From assembly GCA_013397455.1 (NCBI GenBank), contig VYZB01000196.1, positions 257,025 through 321,024 on the forward strand: a DNA stretch of 64,000 bases, given 5' to 3'. Below are positions 32,256 through 43,270 of the stretch, piece by piece; within the stretch, counting starts at the first letter, position 1; the number at the start of each line of letters is the position of its first letter. The stretch is from Crotophaga sulcirostris (taxonomy: Eukaryota; Chordata; Aves; Cuculiformes; Crotophagidae). The translations under genes were made by a program, and so were the position numbers. The notes beneath the pieces were generated by a model. The model did no database searches and had not been told where the DNA came from. It was given only the letters and a program-made list of their open reading frames with translations.

Positions 32256-32950
32256 ATAGAACCATGGAATCATAGAATGATTTGGGTTGGAAGGTACATT
32301 TCATCTAGATCATCTAGTCCAACCACACTGCCATAGGCAAGGACATTGTTCACTAGGTCAGGTTGCTTAAAACCCCATCCAACCTGACCTTGAACACCTC
32401 CAGGGATGGGACATTCACAGCTTCTCTGGGCAACCTGTACCAGCGACTAAACATCTTCATTGTAAAAAATTTTCTTCCTTATTTTCAATCTACATCTACC
32501 CCTTGTCCCTTTAAAACCATTCTCTCTTGGCCTGTCACTAAGGGACTTGGTAAAAAAGTCTCTCCATCTTTCTTACAAGCCCCCTTTATATTTTGGAAGA
32601 CTACAATAAGGTCTCCCTAGAGCCTTCTCTTCTCCAGGTTGAATATCCCCAGTACTTTCAGGTTTTCCTCAAAGGAGAAGTGTTTCAACGCTCTGATCAT
32701 CTTCATTGCCCTCCTGTAGGTTTACTTTAACAGGTCTATGTCCTTCTTATTTTAGGGATCCAGAGTTGGACTCAGTACTCCAGGTGGGGTCCCATGAGAG
32801 TAAAAAAGAGGGGGAGAATCACCTCCTTTGATCTACTGGCACCACTTTTTTTATGCAGCCCGTGTTACAATTTTCTTTCTGGGCTGCAAGCGCACATTAC
32901 TGGGTCATATCTGACTTTTCCTCTATGAATATCCTCAAATCCTTCTTTGT
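32256..32950 (-). mobile_element. CR1 LINE 3' part, TTCTATG tail
   Basis: Reverse copy beginning ATGGAATCATAGAATGATTT, then GGGTTGGAAGGTACATTTC, CTGACCTTGAACACCTCCAG, GGCAACCTGTACCAG, the AAGGTCTCCCTAGAGCCTTC block, CTGATCATCTTCATTGCCCT, CAGTACTCCAGGTGGGGTCC and, at its far end, GGGCTGCAAGCGCACATTAC. It reaches further 5' into ORF2 than most copies. Moderately diverged, with frame breaks throughout. Confidence 0.92.
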
Positions 32951-33761
32951 AGGTACAAAAGGATCTTAGTTGGCTCATTCAGTTACAGACTTGTGGGCAC
33001 CAGCCTTTAGACAACTGAACCTCAGCAAGTGTTGTACTGGCACAGCAGCTGAGTGGTTTAGCCTGCAAATGGAGCTCAAACACTTGGGATGCATGCTCCA
33101 AGAGGAGGATAATAGGCTTGCAGAAGTCTCATTCCATTCCCCAGTGACTGCCATGATGACAGGAATATCCAACACCCACAAGCTGCTAGGAAATAAAAAC
33201 AAAGCTTAAAAATTCTGCTTCTTCTCCTCTTTTTTTTTTTTTTTTTGGTAGGTTGACCTTAAAGGGCAGCGTGCTCCACACTGTCTGGTTTACAGGCAGA
33301 TAAGAGCCACATCCTGACTCTGGGTGGATGAAGGGGAAGATAAGTTGCTTTCATGGATGTGTCTGGGAAAAGGATAAATTATCTCCTTTATGGGCCCAAT
33401 TCAGGGCTGTATCTCTGGCAGAGCAAATGCACACTTGTAACAGAGCGAAACGCTGTACATCACCATGGGCCATTGCTCTTCTGACTGGACTGCACACGCC
33501 GTACTCATGGCCAACGTCAAGAGAAAATGGATGGAGAAGGGAAACGCAGAAAAAGAGGATCAGTGCTTTTCTGCTGCTTTTGATATTGGTAGTAGAAGGG
33601 GAGGTGAATAATTGTGCTCCTAGAACAGAAGCGTCAATGAGATAAGGAAACCCGGTACTTGTGCAAACAGGTGTCCTTCCTAAAAAAAATCACATCTGCC
33701 TATTTTTGTTATATGCCAGTCCTTCTCATCCTCCAGCTTTTGATCCTGGCAGCCAAAACAG
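32951..33761. other. Unassigned DNA with a 17-base T run
   Basis: The T run is at 33230-33246. No repeat family or gene is recognised. The frames at 32970-33209 (+) and 32975-33202 (-) overlap antiparallel and have no motif. Confidence 0.45.
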
Positions 33762-33865
33762 ACAAGAGAACAAAGCAATACGCTGTCAGGAAACCTAAGT
33801 TCATCTCCTACTTCTACCAATGATCTGCTGTCTATGCCTGGGTGTGTCATTTTTTCCTTTTTAAG
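33762..33865 (+). mobile_element. MIR-like ancient SINE remnant
   Basis: Order of blocks: AGAGAACAAAGCAATACGCT (A-box side), GTCAGGAAACCTAAGTTCAT (B-box side), CTTCTACCAATGATCTGCTG, then GCCTGGGTGTGTCATTTTTT. This follows the MIR layout of a tRNA-like head and a CCACTGACTAGCTGTGTGAC-type core. No tail can be seen. Confidence 0.62.
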
Positions 33866-36800
33866 GTTTCTTCTGTCTTCTCAAACATGAACTGTATTTT
33901 TTTCTAAGTCTCTAAGGTTTTCTGGGAGCAAGATTTGCTTTTATTATGCTTTCATGTACAATGAGAACATACCCTTTCTTGGGCTACTACCCACTTCAGC
34001 CTTATGAATCATATTAGTTAGACAAGAAATGCACAATACAGTAGCAAAGCCCAGTTCAGATGGCTCCCAGAGCTTCCTTCCTCAGACTTGCTCAGCCTGA
34101 AATCTAAATCTTCTTTTCCCAGAGCTGCTCTTTCACCTCCCGTGTATCTGGGTCACGCAGAGGATCGTTAGTTTCTGTAAGTCAGAGCTCAGCAGTCTTT
34201 TGTCAACGCAGCAGTGACAGAAGGCATGCTGGCCTCGTACTCCTCACTGTCTCAATTTCTTCTATGCATACACGCCCACAGTGCTGAGAGATTATTGATC
34301 AAGACCAGCAGTTATGGTTTTGTATGTGCAGCTGTGTTGGCACTGGTTGTATCTCAAGTAGCCAAGCTCTCAGCAGTCTGTTACAATGCCTTAACCTAGA
34401 CCATTCCTCTATGCATATTAGCAATGGTATTAACCAAGGCAGGAAATATTGCAGTTAAAATTGAGAGCACCTTTATGCCTAGCACTGTTTATCCTACTGA
34501 TGAGATGTGTGCAGTGCATAAATCTGTACATCCCAGATGAGCTTTCTTGCTCTAAGGAATTCTCCAAATGTCTTAGGCTGACAGGTACACACAGAGTCTA
34601 AAGTGACAGGGGGACCATGGGTTAGAAATCTATAATCCATCCCCTTATCCCCTGATAACTGCTTTCATGAGTGGTCTGAGCCAGCTGTGCCATAGATCTA
34701 TAGGCTGATGCACTTTGGCAATCCATATGTGTTAAGATCAAAAAGATGGGTAATTAGTTACTGTAAATCAGATGATGGGTTAATGAAAATGTTTTTACTC
34801 ATTTATAACATCAGAACTTGTAATAGTGACCCCACCCTTCCTAGTATTTTTTTTTGGAAATTACTTCCTCCAAGAATAAAGCATTCTTGAACAACAGGTC
34901 CTCCCAGTAAGCCCTGGGAAGGATGTGTTCTTAATAAAGCAAATGATGATTCACCCTAGTGAAGGCTCTTTTTCCTCTATATAGACCTTTCTTATCCTTA
35001 AGACTACTTTTAACTAACTTCTGACATGACATCAGCTGAGAGTGAGAGTGATTTATACCCATGGGCTTGTGGCTTGACCTCCCCATCCGATCTGCTGAAC
35101 AGGCACATTTATAACACCAACTGGAATAAATTTTTTTCAAAAATGGAAAATATTTAAAACTGAAGAAATATTCTGGCTTGTTCTACCTGTCAGGTGTCTG
35201 CACTATAAGAAGTTTGCAAGTTCTACTTAGGAGGCAAATATGCTTTTAGTCTTGGCAGGACAATGATAAGGAGTTTGCATTCACCGAACTGACTTCAGAG
35301 TCCTCCATCTGATCTCACCATCTCTGCTGCCTTGATATTTAAAGGAGAGAAACCTACACTTAGAGATCAATTAACCCTCATAGGTTTGGCTTTCTGTTTA
35401 GTATGAGATGAATTACATTCTGGAGTTGCCCGTTTTGATCTGTGCAGGGAACCTAGATGATTGCCCTATTGGCCAGGTGAAATCCCATTTTAGGTTATAA
35501 GCACTTCTAGGGACAGTATTAGGAGAAGCAGATCTGTGAGGTACAATTCAGTTTGTTCTTGGCTTGGGCTTTGGTAGGAGTCAGCTCACAGGATCACACA
35601 CTAAAGTGACCTTATGGAGTCTCTCTGTTCCTTATGATGTGATTAACTTTAGAGGTTGCTTAGAAGCACTTCCAATGAGCTGAGATTCCTGAAAACCCTT
35701 CAATCAGTGTATTAAGTACAAAGGCAGCAAAGACTGGCATGCACGGTCACCACTTTTTTTTGAAGGTGATCTCGATGTTTACCTGTGGCCAGCAGGGAGA
35801 AGCACTCATGCCACCAGGAGCTAATGACTTCAGAAGAAAGGACAACACATCACCTACTAAGAATACAGAGTGGAGATCTGCTGGCATGTCTTACCCAGCA
35901 CTTTCTGAGTTGTGTTCTTATTGGAGCCAATGGGAAATAAGAGCTTGAAACCCCTGGGAAGAGTTTGGGAAATTTCTACAATCTCTCTCTCTGGATTTCC
36001 CCAGGAACTACTGGCTGTTTAGGTTAGCACAGATGATTTTCAGGAGTAGACGTTGGCAGCTTTGCCTACACATTCATGGAGATAGGGTTAAACATGTGAA
36101 CCTCCATGGTCTCTTTGCTTTCCCTCTGTATCAATTCTTGTTGGCCAGGTGATGGTTCAGATTCAAATGTTCTTTTAGGGACAGATTGGAGGAACAGAAG
36201 TCCCTCAGCTCAGTCCAGGTCTGGCCTAGCAAGAGTACCCACAATCTGAGCAGAATGATGTGCTCATCACAGCAAGTGTTGATACCTCTGCTGAGCTCTT
36301 TTATACTGCTATGAACCTCAGAGAGGTATTCAGGAGGGTATTTATCCAACCTAGAAGGAATTTTATCTGCCAGCTAAACTGTTTTGCAGGGGTACCATCC
36401 TCCACGAGGAGAAAAATGTGTCGTCCTGGCAATGTCACCTGGCATTGAGTTGTGAGCAAGGGCAGAAGAAGCTGAGATATTCAGGCTGTGTTTGCTGCCC
36501 ATACAGCTGCCTGCTTGCCCCAGGAAAAGATGCCAAGACAGATTTAAATATCTGCATTGGGTTCAGCATACTTGTGAAGTGTGTATGTAGATGACTCTGG
36601 ATGACCTTAAGATTTTCTACAACTTCAGAACTGCTGAGTTAAGCCCTTTCAGTGGCCCCAGTCCCTGGAATATCCATGCAGCTGCCAAGGAAAATCAATG
36701 GAAACAGCCAAGTGGTGGAGTCAGACTTCTGCTTGAAATGGGTTTTTGCCACTGGGACTTGAGGCTGAAAAAGGCTTTAAGTATTGAATGTGTCATGCTC

Positions 36801-39598
36801 ATGATAAAAGGCCTGTCTTCAGAAGGGGTCACTTTCTCAGAGCCTGACTCCGTTTCCTCTGGGTATCAGTTCTTTAACTAGTCCCCTTGATCAGAAATAC
36901 TCAGCGTGGGACCTCTCAGGTACTTCTGATCTGCTTTGTCCCACTAGAGGAGGAGCTGTGATCCATAAGATGGAGTTTGGTCTTTATGTAGCAGGGATGG
37001 AATCCATTATTTCCTTTGAAAATGATGACTCTCTCTTTCAATTGGCATTGGAAATGGACTTTCTCTGACTTCAAAAGACTGAGAGGATCTCTTATCAAAT
37101 ATCTTCAAAAGCTGTGAAAGGAAGACTGGGAAATGCCAGCCAATTTCCTCTGTTTTTGTAGTAACTTGTTTATGTTTTTCAAGTTCTACTCTGGAAAAGC
37201 AGTTGGCTTGAATTAATATGCAACGGGTTTGTTTTTTGCTGTTCATGTGTATGTGCACTTTATTTGATTCCCGGAGGTTGCCTCAGACTTGTTTTCTCAG
37301 AAAGGATTGAATTGTTTATCGATCTTTGCTATTGTTCTGCATTAGTGTGCTCGTCTGGTGCAAGTTCTCGTTTCTCGCTTTGCTGCAAATGAGTGCTCAA
37401 TAAAAAAAATAAAAAAAAAGAAAATAGCAAGCCCACTTCTTGCATTTCCTGTTTTGAAGAAAAGGAACAGCACTGACTCAGAAGTGAAGAGAGAGCTGAG
37501 AATGGTTGTGATGTAACAGGGTAGGTTACACCTGGAGGGGTGGCAGAGGAAGGGAGCTGTGGATCTTGACTCATACCTATTGTTGCGTTGCACCGGAGAG
37601 GCTGTAAGGTTATTGCCTCCTCCCCCCAAATACCTCCTTGCATTGTGTCAGCCTTCAGCTCATACTGTCTGCAGAGAGGGGAGGATGAGGCTGGTATAGG
37701 ATGAGACTCTGAGCATCCTTCTTGCCTGTATCTGCACCTCAGAGTGATACTGGAGATGTTCTCTAGCTTGACGGTTCCAGTCCCACCCTTGGTGCTCCAT
37801 CCTTCTGGAGAAGGTCAGCATGGGTGGGCTAAGGATGGGGAGAATCAGGTTTTACAGGGAAAGGAAGGAAGGAACAGATAGCCACAACCCTTCTGTCTTC
37901 TGTTAACAGCACACACTTCTTGTCATGGGGGAAGAGGTTGTGTCACTGACATGACCCTTCTGACCCGAGGACCAGTTGCATCCAAGGGAAGACGAAGGGG
38001 TGGGAGACCAGATTTCCTTGCTCAACTAACTAAAGCGGAGTTACACAGAAAAAAAAGAAATGCAGCTGATACGTGTGGGTACATGGCTTTTCGCCATGTC
38101 ATGGCAGAGAAGCAAGCCCTGATGAGTGCTGGTTTTGGAGGCTGGGCTCATCCTCTAGGAGACATTGGTGGGACATCAAGATATTGGTGTGAGTTTCCGC
38201 ATAGCAAGAGCTACCAACCAAATCAGACTGTCCATACACTAAAAGAACTGAAAAAAATAGATGAGACAACACAGATGAGACAACAAAAATAGATGAGACA
38301 AATGAGACAAATAGGAATAATGAAGGAGTGAAGAAAGAGGAGGGGACAGGGAGTAAAGAGAGAAATGCTAGAAATACCTCTGACAAAAACAACTGCTTTT
38401 CAGCATCTATGAGTATTCGAGATCTTCCATTTCCTGAAGAAGGTGTAGAGGCCTTCTTTCTTCTCTTATGACTGCCAAAGGGATAACTTCCCTAACTTTT
38501 CACCATTTATCCTAATTCAGATTGCCATGTATGGAGACTTCAGCAATCTCGACGACCCGGAACAGTTACTGCCTCTTAATCTTTGCCTGAGCTTTCTGGA
38601 CCAACCAACTCTACAAATAGAACTTAGTGATATCAGGTCTTCAGAGTAGTGCAACAAAATGCCATAGAAAAGAATATTTCCCATTTTTTATCACCAGCCT
38701 CATCCCACTGTCTTCCCCAACAGTTTCTTTCTCCAGGTCCAATTGTCCCTGTGAAGCTGTTAGGGTGGGCTATTGTTCTTTGGATTTTGTGCTATCCTGC
38801 ATTTGGGGCATGAAAGAGAGGACCCAGATGAGGCTTAGAAACATCATGTGGAAGTCCGCAGTCTAGTCTGATGGGCCAAACACGCTGACGTGGCGGAGAA
38901 TGGAACCCTCCAAGAACATCCTTTGAGTCCTATCGTTGAACAAGTGGGCTGTCCTTGCCCCTCAAAAGGGCATATGACCAGTCCTTGTGAAGCCACGCAC
39001 CTGAAGGCAACACGGCTTCACCTGGCTGGACACTGTGCAGATGTTCAGAATATTTTTTTGCTCCTCATGACCCAGGAGGACTTAACCACTCTTGGTGAAG
39101 TTGCACTAGTCTGAATTTTGTACTCTATAAACAACAGTATTTCTTCTCTAGGTGAGGCAAGAAAAAAAGATGTGTCCAAATTAAGGTTTTCCACCTATCA
39201 CATGGCTCAACCTGTGTGTCAGACAGCGGTGCTGGATCTGTGCTCACCTGCAAGGACCAAGATCTCTGGGAGCATGACTGTATGGACTTTGAGGCTGCTG
39301 TTTCTCTAACACTGAAACCCACCCAAATTTCCACTGGCTGTTGAGACATTAAGACTTGTAGGGATGTGCGCAGTAACCTACTTCGCAGGCTGTGTCTGCA
39401 CTAGCCTGTAAAACTGACAGGTCACAGGCCCACCATGGGAATTTAAAAGGTTGGATAGAGCCTCACCCTGTCTGCTGACCACCAAACAGATGTGGGAAAT
39501 ATTTGGTTTGGTTGTAGCTATGGGGGAGTGGTTGGTAACTCATATACACACATGCTTATGTGTATACACACATTCACATCAGTACATGCATTTGATAC
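33866..39598. other. Long unassigned stretch
   Basis: About 5.7 kb without a CR1 copy, the longest such stretch in the window. No gene, RNA or repeat family is recognised. Low-complexity spots: a T run at 34845-34853, an A-rich patch at 37400-37425 and alternating purine-pyrimidine CA/TG text at 39542-39575. Frames stay under about 115 codons and none has a domain that I know. The lack of young insertions could mean chance or constraint. Confidence 0.5.
38258..38312. repeat. Short imperfect tandem repeat
   Basis: The block AGATGAGACAAC with A-rich spacers occurs four times in 55 bases (AATAGATGAGACAAC, ACAGATGAGACAAC, AATAGATGAGACAA, ATGAGACAAATAGG). It looks like a slippage-prone microsatellite. 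Confidence 0.8.
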
Positions 39599-39965
39599 AA
39601 TCATGGAATCATAGAATGGTTTGGGTTGGAAGGGACCATGAAAGGCCATCTGGTTGAACTCCTCTGCAATATTTTATATTATATTTATGCATTTATATAC
39701 ATATATATTTTATATTTATACATTTTATATTTATACATTTTCAACATGATCGGGTTGCTCAGAGCCCCTTCCAACCTAACCTTGAATGTTTCCATGGATG
39801 GAGCATCGACAACCTCTCCGGGCAACCTGTTCCAGTGCCTCACCAAGCTCACTGTAAAAAAGTTACTTCCTTATATCTACTCTGAATCTACTCTCTTTTA
39901 GCTTAAAACCATTACCCCCTGTCTTATCATTACATGCCCTGCTGAAAAGTTTGTTCCTGTCTTTG
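39599..39965 (-). mobile_element. CR1 LINE 3' part, TTCTATG tail, split by an AT-rich tract
   Basis: Reverse copy opening CAATCATGGAATCATAGAAT, then GGTTTGGGTTGGAAGGGACC. An AT-rich tract (39668-39740) replaces about one line of 3' UTR, after which GGGTTGCTCAGAGCCCCTTC, CCATGGATGGAGCATCGAC and GGCAACCTGTTCCAGTGCC resume the CR1. It ends near ATGCCCTGCTGAAAAG. The part from 39752 is repeated at 41512 because of the unmerged overlap described separately. Confidence 0.88.
39668..39740. repeat. AT-rich low-complexity tract
   Basis: Mostly A and T, with ATTTATACATTTT twice at a period of 15 (39712-39740) and ATACATATATATTTTATATT before it. It lies inside the CR1 3' UTR and 12 bases before the left edge of the duplicated segment, so it is a likely cause of the assembly break. 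Confidence 0.85.
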
Positions 39966-41510
39966 CACACAAATTTCACCACAACCACAGCTCTCCAATT
40001 TTTTACTTTTTTAACTGTTTATTTTATTATTAGCATTTGAATTTGGAAATTGTGTCCCTAAATCTTTCAGTCTTTTTTTTGTGAAAAAAACCCTTTGTGT
40101 CCCCCCCCACTTCTGGGGCTTCTGTAAAACAAGCAAACAAACAAGAACCTACTGAAAAACCACTATAGCAAACCATTTAACCATCCGAACAAAATTTGGT
40201 CACTTAAAAACGTCCACACATATTCCAAGGAAAACATCGCATAAAACACTGGTTTTATTTATTGTAAAATTTTCGGAAGGAGAAAAAAATCAGCTCCGTG
40301 ACTAGTGCTGTCCAAAGCTTAAAGCACAAAGATTGAAAGTCCACGGGAAACCTTCAGAGATAAATGTTACCCAGACCTCCCATGAAGGGAATCAGATTTC
40401 AAGTAGGTAGACGTTTTATGGTGCTCTGCAGTCTTTCAAGGATTTAGTAAATGACTTTCTAAGTCTGCTCCATAGCTTAAACTCTTCTCTTCAGACTACC
40501 CATGTTTTTATACCATATATTCCCATGCAATTTCCCAACTCCAAACTTAAATTACTTTTCTTTAGATTGGTAATGAAGGGACCATTTAATTTTATTGGAG
40601 AAAAACGTCTGCAGAGGATGAGCACAGGATCTGCTTATGGACATCTCAGTGGCTGTGAACCAGCACCAACTTGTACCTGCTAACCTTGGGGGAATGCATG
40701 TGTAAGGGTTGGTTTATTTGCTTTCCTTGTAGAAATTTCAGGAACAGTTTTCTGATCTCCAAAAGAGCAGCAGTGCCCTTCTGGTACTTCAGGATGGGTG
40801 ACGTTATTTTGATATATCACTGTTTTAACACAGCTGCTTTCTGGCATGGTGAAGCTTGCAGAAGGGCAAGTTCAGTAAGGGTTACATGGTGAAAAATACA
40901 GGTTGGGGTGGATCTTGGGACCCTGGTGAGACACAGGGTTTGTGAGAAGCAAAGAAGTTCAAGATAGGGGCTGAGAGAAGGAATTGCTAGCAAAATAGGG
41001 GATAGTGCCTGGCTTAACTCACAGCCACAAATGTTTTAGCTATTACTGAGCTGTGTAAGTGGGCTTAAAGTTATATTTAATCACCTTGGTGTATTAGACC
41101 ACAGTCAGTCAGAAAACACCCTTCAGGATGCTTTTATTAGCAAAAAACCTCCTGTGGGGCATATGGACATCTTCATGAGATAGACAACCTGCATCATCGT
41201 CTGACCCGTGCACTCTCTGCAGTGCATCACATGAGCCAGGCTGCAACTGCTCTTCCAGAACTTCTTGTTGAGGTCCTGGTTGCTCTTTTCCTTCACCTTT
41301 TTATTTATATCTTCCTCCTCCAAGGACTCAGCAAATCACAGAATCTCCTTGTCAACTGCAGCCTTGACAAGGGAGCAAAGCAGGATGTGAAATCCCAGTG
41401 CTGACAGGGACGGTTTCTCTCCCCTTGTCCTACCAGGATTCCACCCATAGGACCAGCTGGCAGCCAGCCAGCTCCTTGGACACCTTCAAGAGCACCTGGC
41501 CTTTAAATTT
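39752..41510. repeat. First copy of a 1,759-bp duplicated segment (likely false duplication)
   Basis: Starts GGGTTGCTCAGAGCCCCTTC and ends CTGGCCTTTAAATTT. It is the same as 41512-43270 at offset 1,760 in every line I compared, including C and A homopolymers. The content is a CR1 3' piece to about 39965, then DNA that I cannot assign. A 66-codon minus frame at 41123-41323 is unrecognised. The copy ends where the T run of the second copy begins. Confidence 0.93.
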
Positions 41511-41511
41511 N
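41511..41511. other. Single-N assembly gap between the two identical copies
   Basis: One N sits exactly between the end of copy one and the start of copy two. Scaffolders commonly write a one-base placeholder where two contigs have a negative or unknown gap. Confidence 0.95.
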
Positions 41512-41725
41512 GGGTTGCTCAGAGCCCCTTCCAACCTAACCTTGAATGTTTCCATGGATGGAGCATCGACAACCTCTCCGGGCAACCTGTTCCAGTGCCT
41601 CACCAAGCTCACTGTAAAAAAGTTACTTCCTTATATCTACTCTGAATCTACTCTCTTTTAGCTTAAAACCATTACCCCCTGTCTTATCATTACATGCCCT
41701 GCTGAAAAGTTTGTTCCTGTCTTTG
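41512..41725 (-). mobile_element. CR1 LINE fragment, duplicate of 39752-39965
   Basis: Same text as the right part of the CR1 at 39599-39965, but without its 3' end and AT tract. It is present only because of the contig overlap, not as a separate insertion. Confidence 0.85.
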
Positions 41726-43270
41726 CACACAAATTTCACCACAACCACAGCTCTCCAATTTTTTACTTTTTTAACTGTTTATTTTATTATTAGCATTTGA
41801 ATTTGGAAATTGTGTCCCTAAATCTTTCAGTCTTTTTTTTGTGAAAAAAACCCTTTGTGTCCCCCCCCACTTCTGGGGCTTCTGTAAAACAAGCAAACAA
41901 ACAAGAACCTACTGAAAAACCACTATAGCAAACCATTTAACCATCCGAACAAAATTTGGTCACTTAAAAACGTCCACACATATTCCAAGGAAAACATCGC
42001 ATAAAACACTGGTTTTATTTATTGTAAAATTTTCGGAAGGAGAAAAAAATCAGCTCCGTGACTAGTGCTGTCCAAAGCTTAAAGCACAAAGATTGAAAGT
42101 CCACGGGAAACCTTCAGAGATAAATGTTACCCAGACCTCCCATGAAGGGAATCAGATTTCAAGTAGGTAGACGTTTTATGGTGCTCTGCAGTCTTTCAAG
42201 GATTTAGTAAATGACTTTCTAAGTCTGCTCCATAGCTTAAACTCTTCTCTTCAGACTACCCATGTTTTTATACCATATATTCCCATGCAATTTCCCAACT
42301 CCAAACTTAAATTACTTTTCTTTAGATTGGTAATGAAGGGACCATTTAATTTTATTGGAGAAAAACGTCTGCAGAGGATGAGCACAGGATCTGCTTATGG
42401 ACATCTCAGTGGCTGTGAACCAGCACCAACTTGTACCTGCTAACCTTGGGGGAATGCATGTGTAAGGGTTGGTTTATTTGCTTTCCTTGTAGAAATTTCA
42501 GGAACAGTTTTCTGATCTCCAAAAGAGCAGCAGTGCCCTTCTGGTACTTCAGGATGGGTGACGTTATTTTGATATATCACTGTTTTAACACAGCTGCTTT
42601 CTGGCATGGTGAAGCTTGCAGAAGGGCAAGTTCAGTAAGGGTTACATGGTGAAAAATACAGGTTGGGGTGGATCTTGGGACCCTGGTGAGACACAGGGTT
42701 TGTGAGAAGCAAAGAAGTTCAAGATAGGGGCTGAGAGAAGGAATTGCTAGCAAAATAGGGGATAGTGCCTGGCTTAACTCACAGCCACAAATGTTTTAGC
42801 TATTACTGAGCTGTGTAAGTGGGCTTAAAGTTATATTTAATCACCTTGGTGTATTAGACCACAGTCAGTCAGAAAACACCCTTCAGGATGCTTTTATTAG
42901 CAAAAAACCTCCTGTGGGGCATATGGACATCTTCATGAGATAGACAACCTGCATCATCGTCTGACCCGTGCACTCTCTGCAGTGCATCACATGAGCCAGG
43001 CTGCAACTGCTCTTCCAGAACTTCTTGTTGAGGTCCTGGTTGCTCTTTTCCTTCACCTTTTTATTTATATCTTCCTCCTCCAAGGACTCAGCAAATCACA
43101 GAATCTCCTTGTCAACTGCAGCCTTGACAAGGGAGCAAAGCAGGATGTGAAATCCCAGTGCTGACAGGGACGGTTTCTCTCCCCTTGTCCTACCAGGATT
43201 CCACCCATAGGACCAGCTGGCAGCCAGCCAGCTCCTTGGACACCTTCAAGAGCACCTGGCCTTTAAATTT
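41512..43270. repeat. Second copy of the 1,759-bp segment (likely false duplication)
   Basis: Identical to 39752-41510 as far as can be read, but followed by a continuous join into a T run at 43268-43281 and unique DNA. The same 66-codon minus frame (42883-43083) and 73-codon plus frame (42431-42652) recur unchanged. Features counted here should be counted once. Confidence 0.93.

Noticed and set aside
39542..39575. Z-DNA-like CA/TG tract
   Set aside because: Short and interrupted; not enough for a structural claim.
41123..43083. A conserved duplicated 66-codon gene (41123-41323 and 42883-43083, minus strand)
   Set aside because: Both copies lie in the two halves of the likely false duplication, so the identity carries no evidence of selection, and the protein has no recognisable family.
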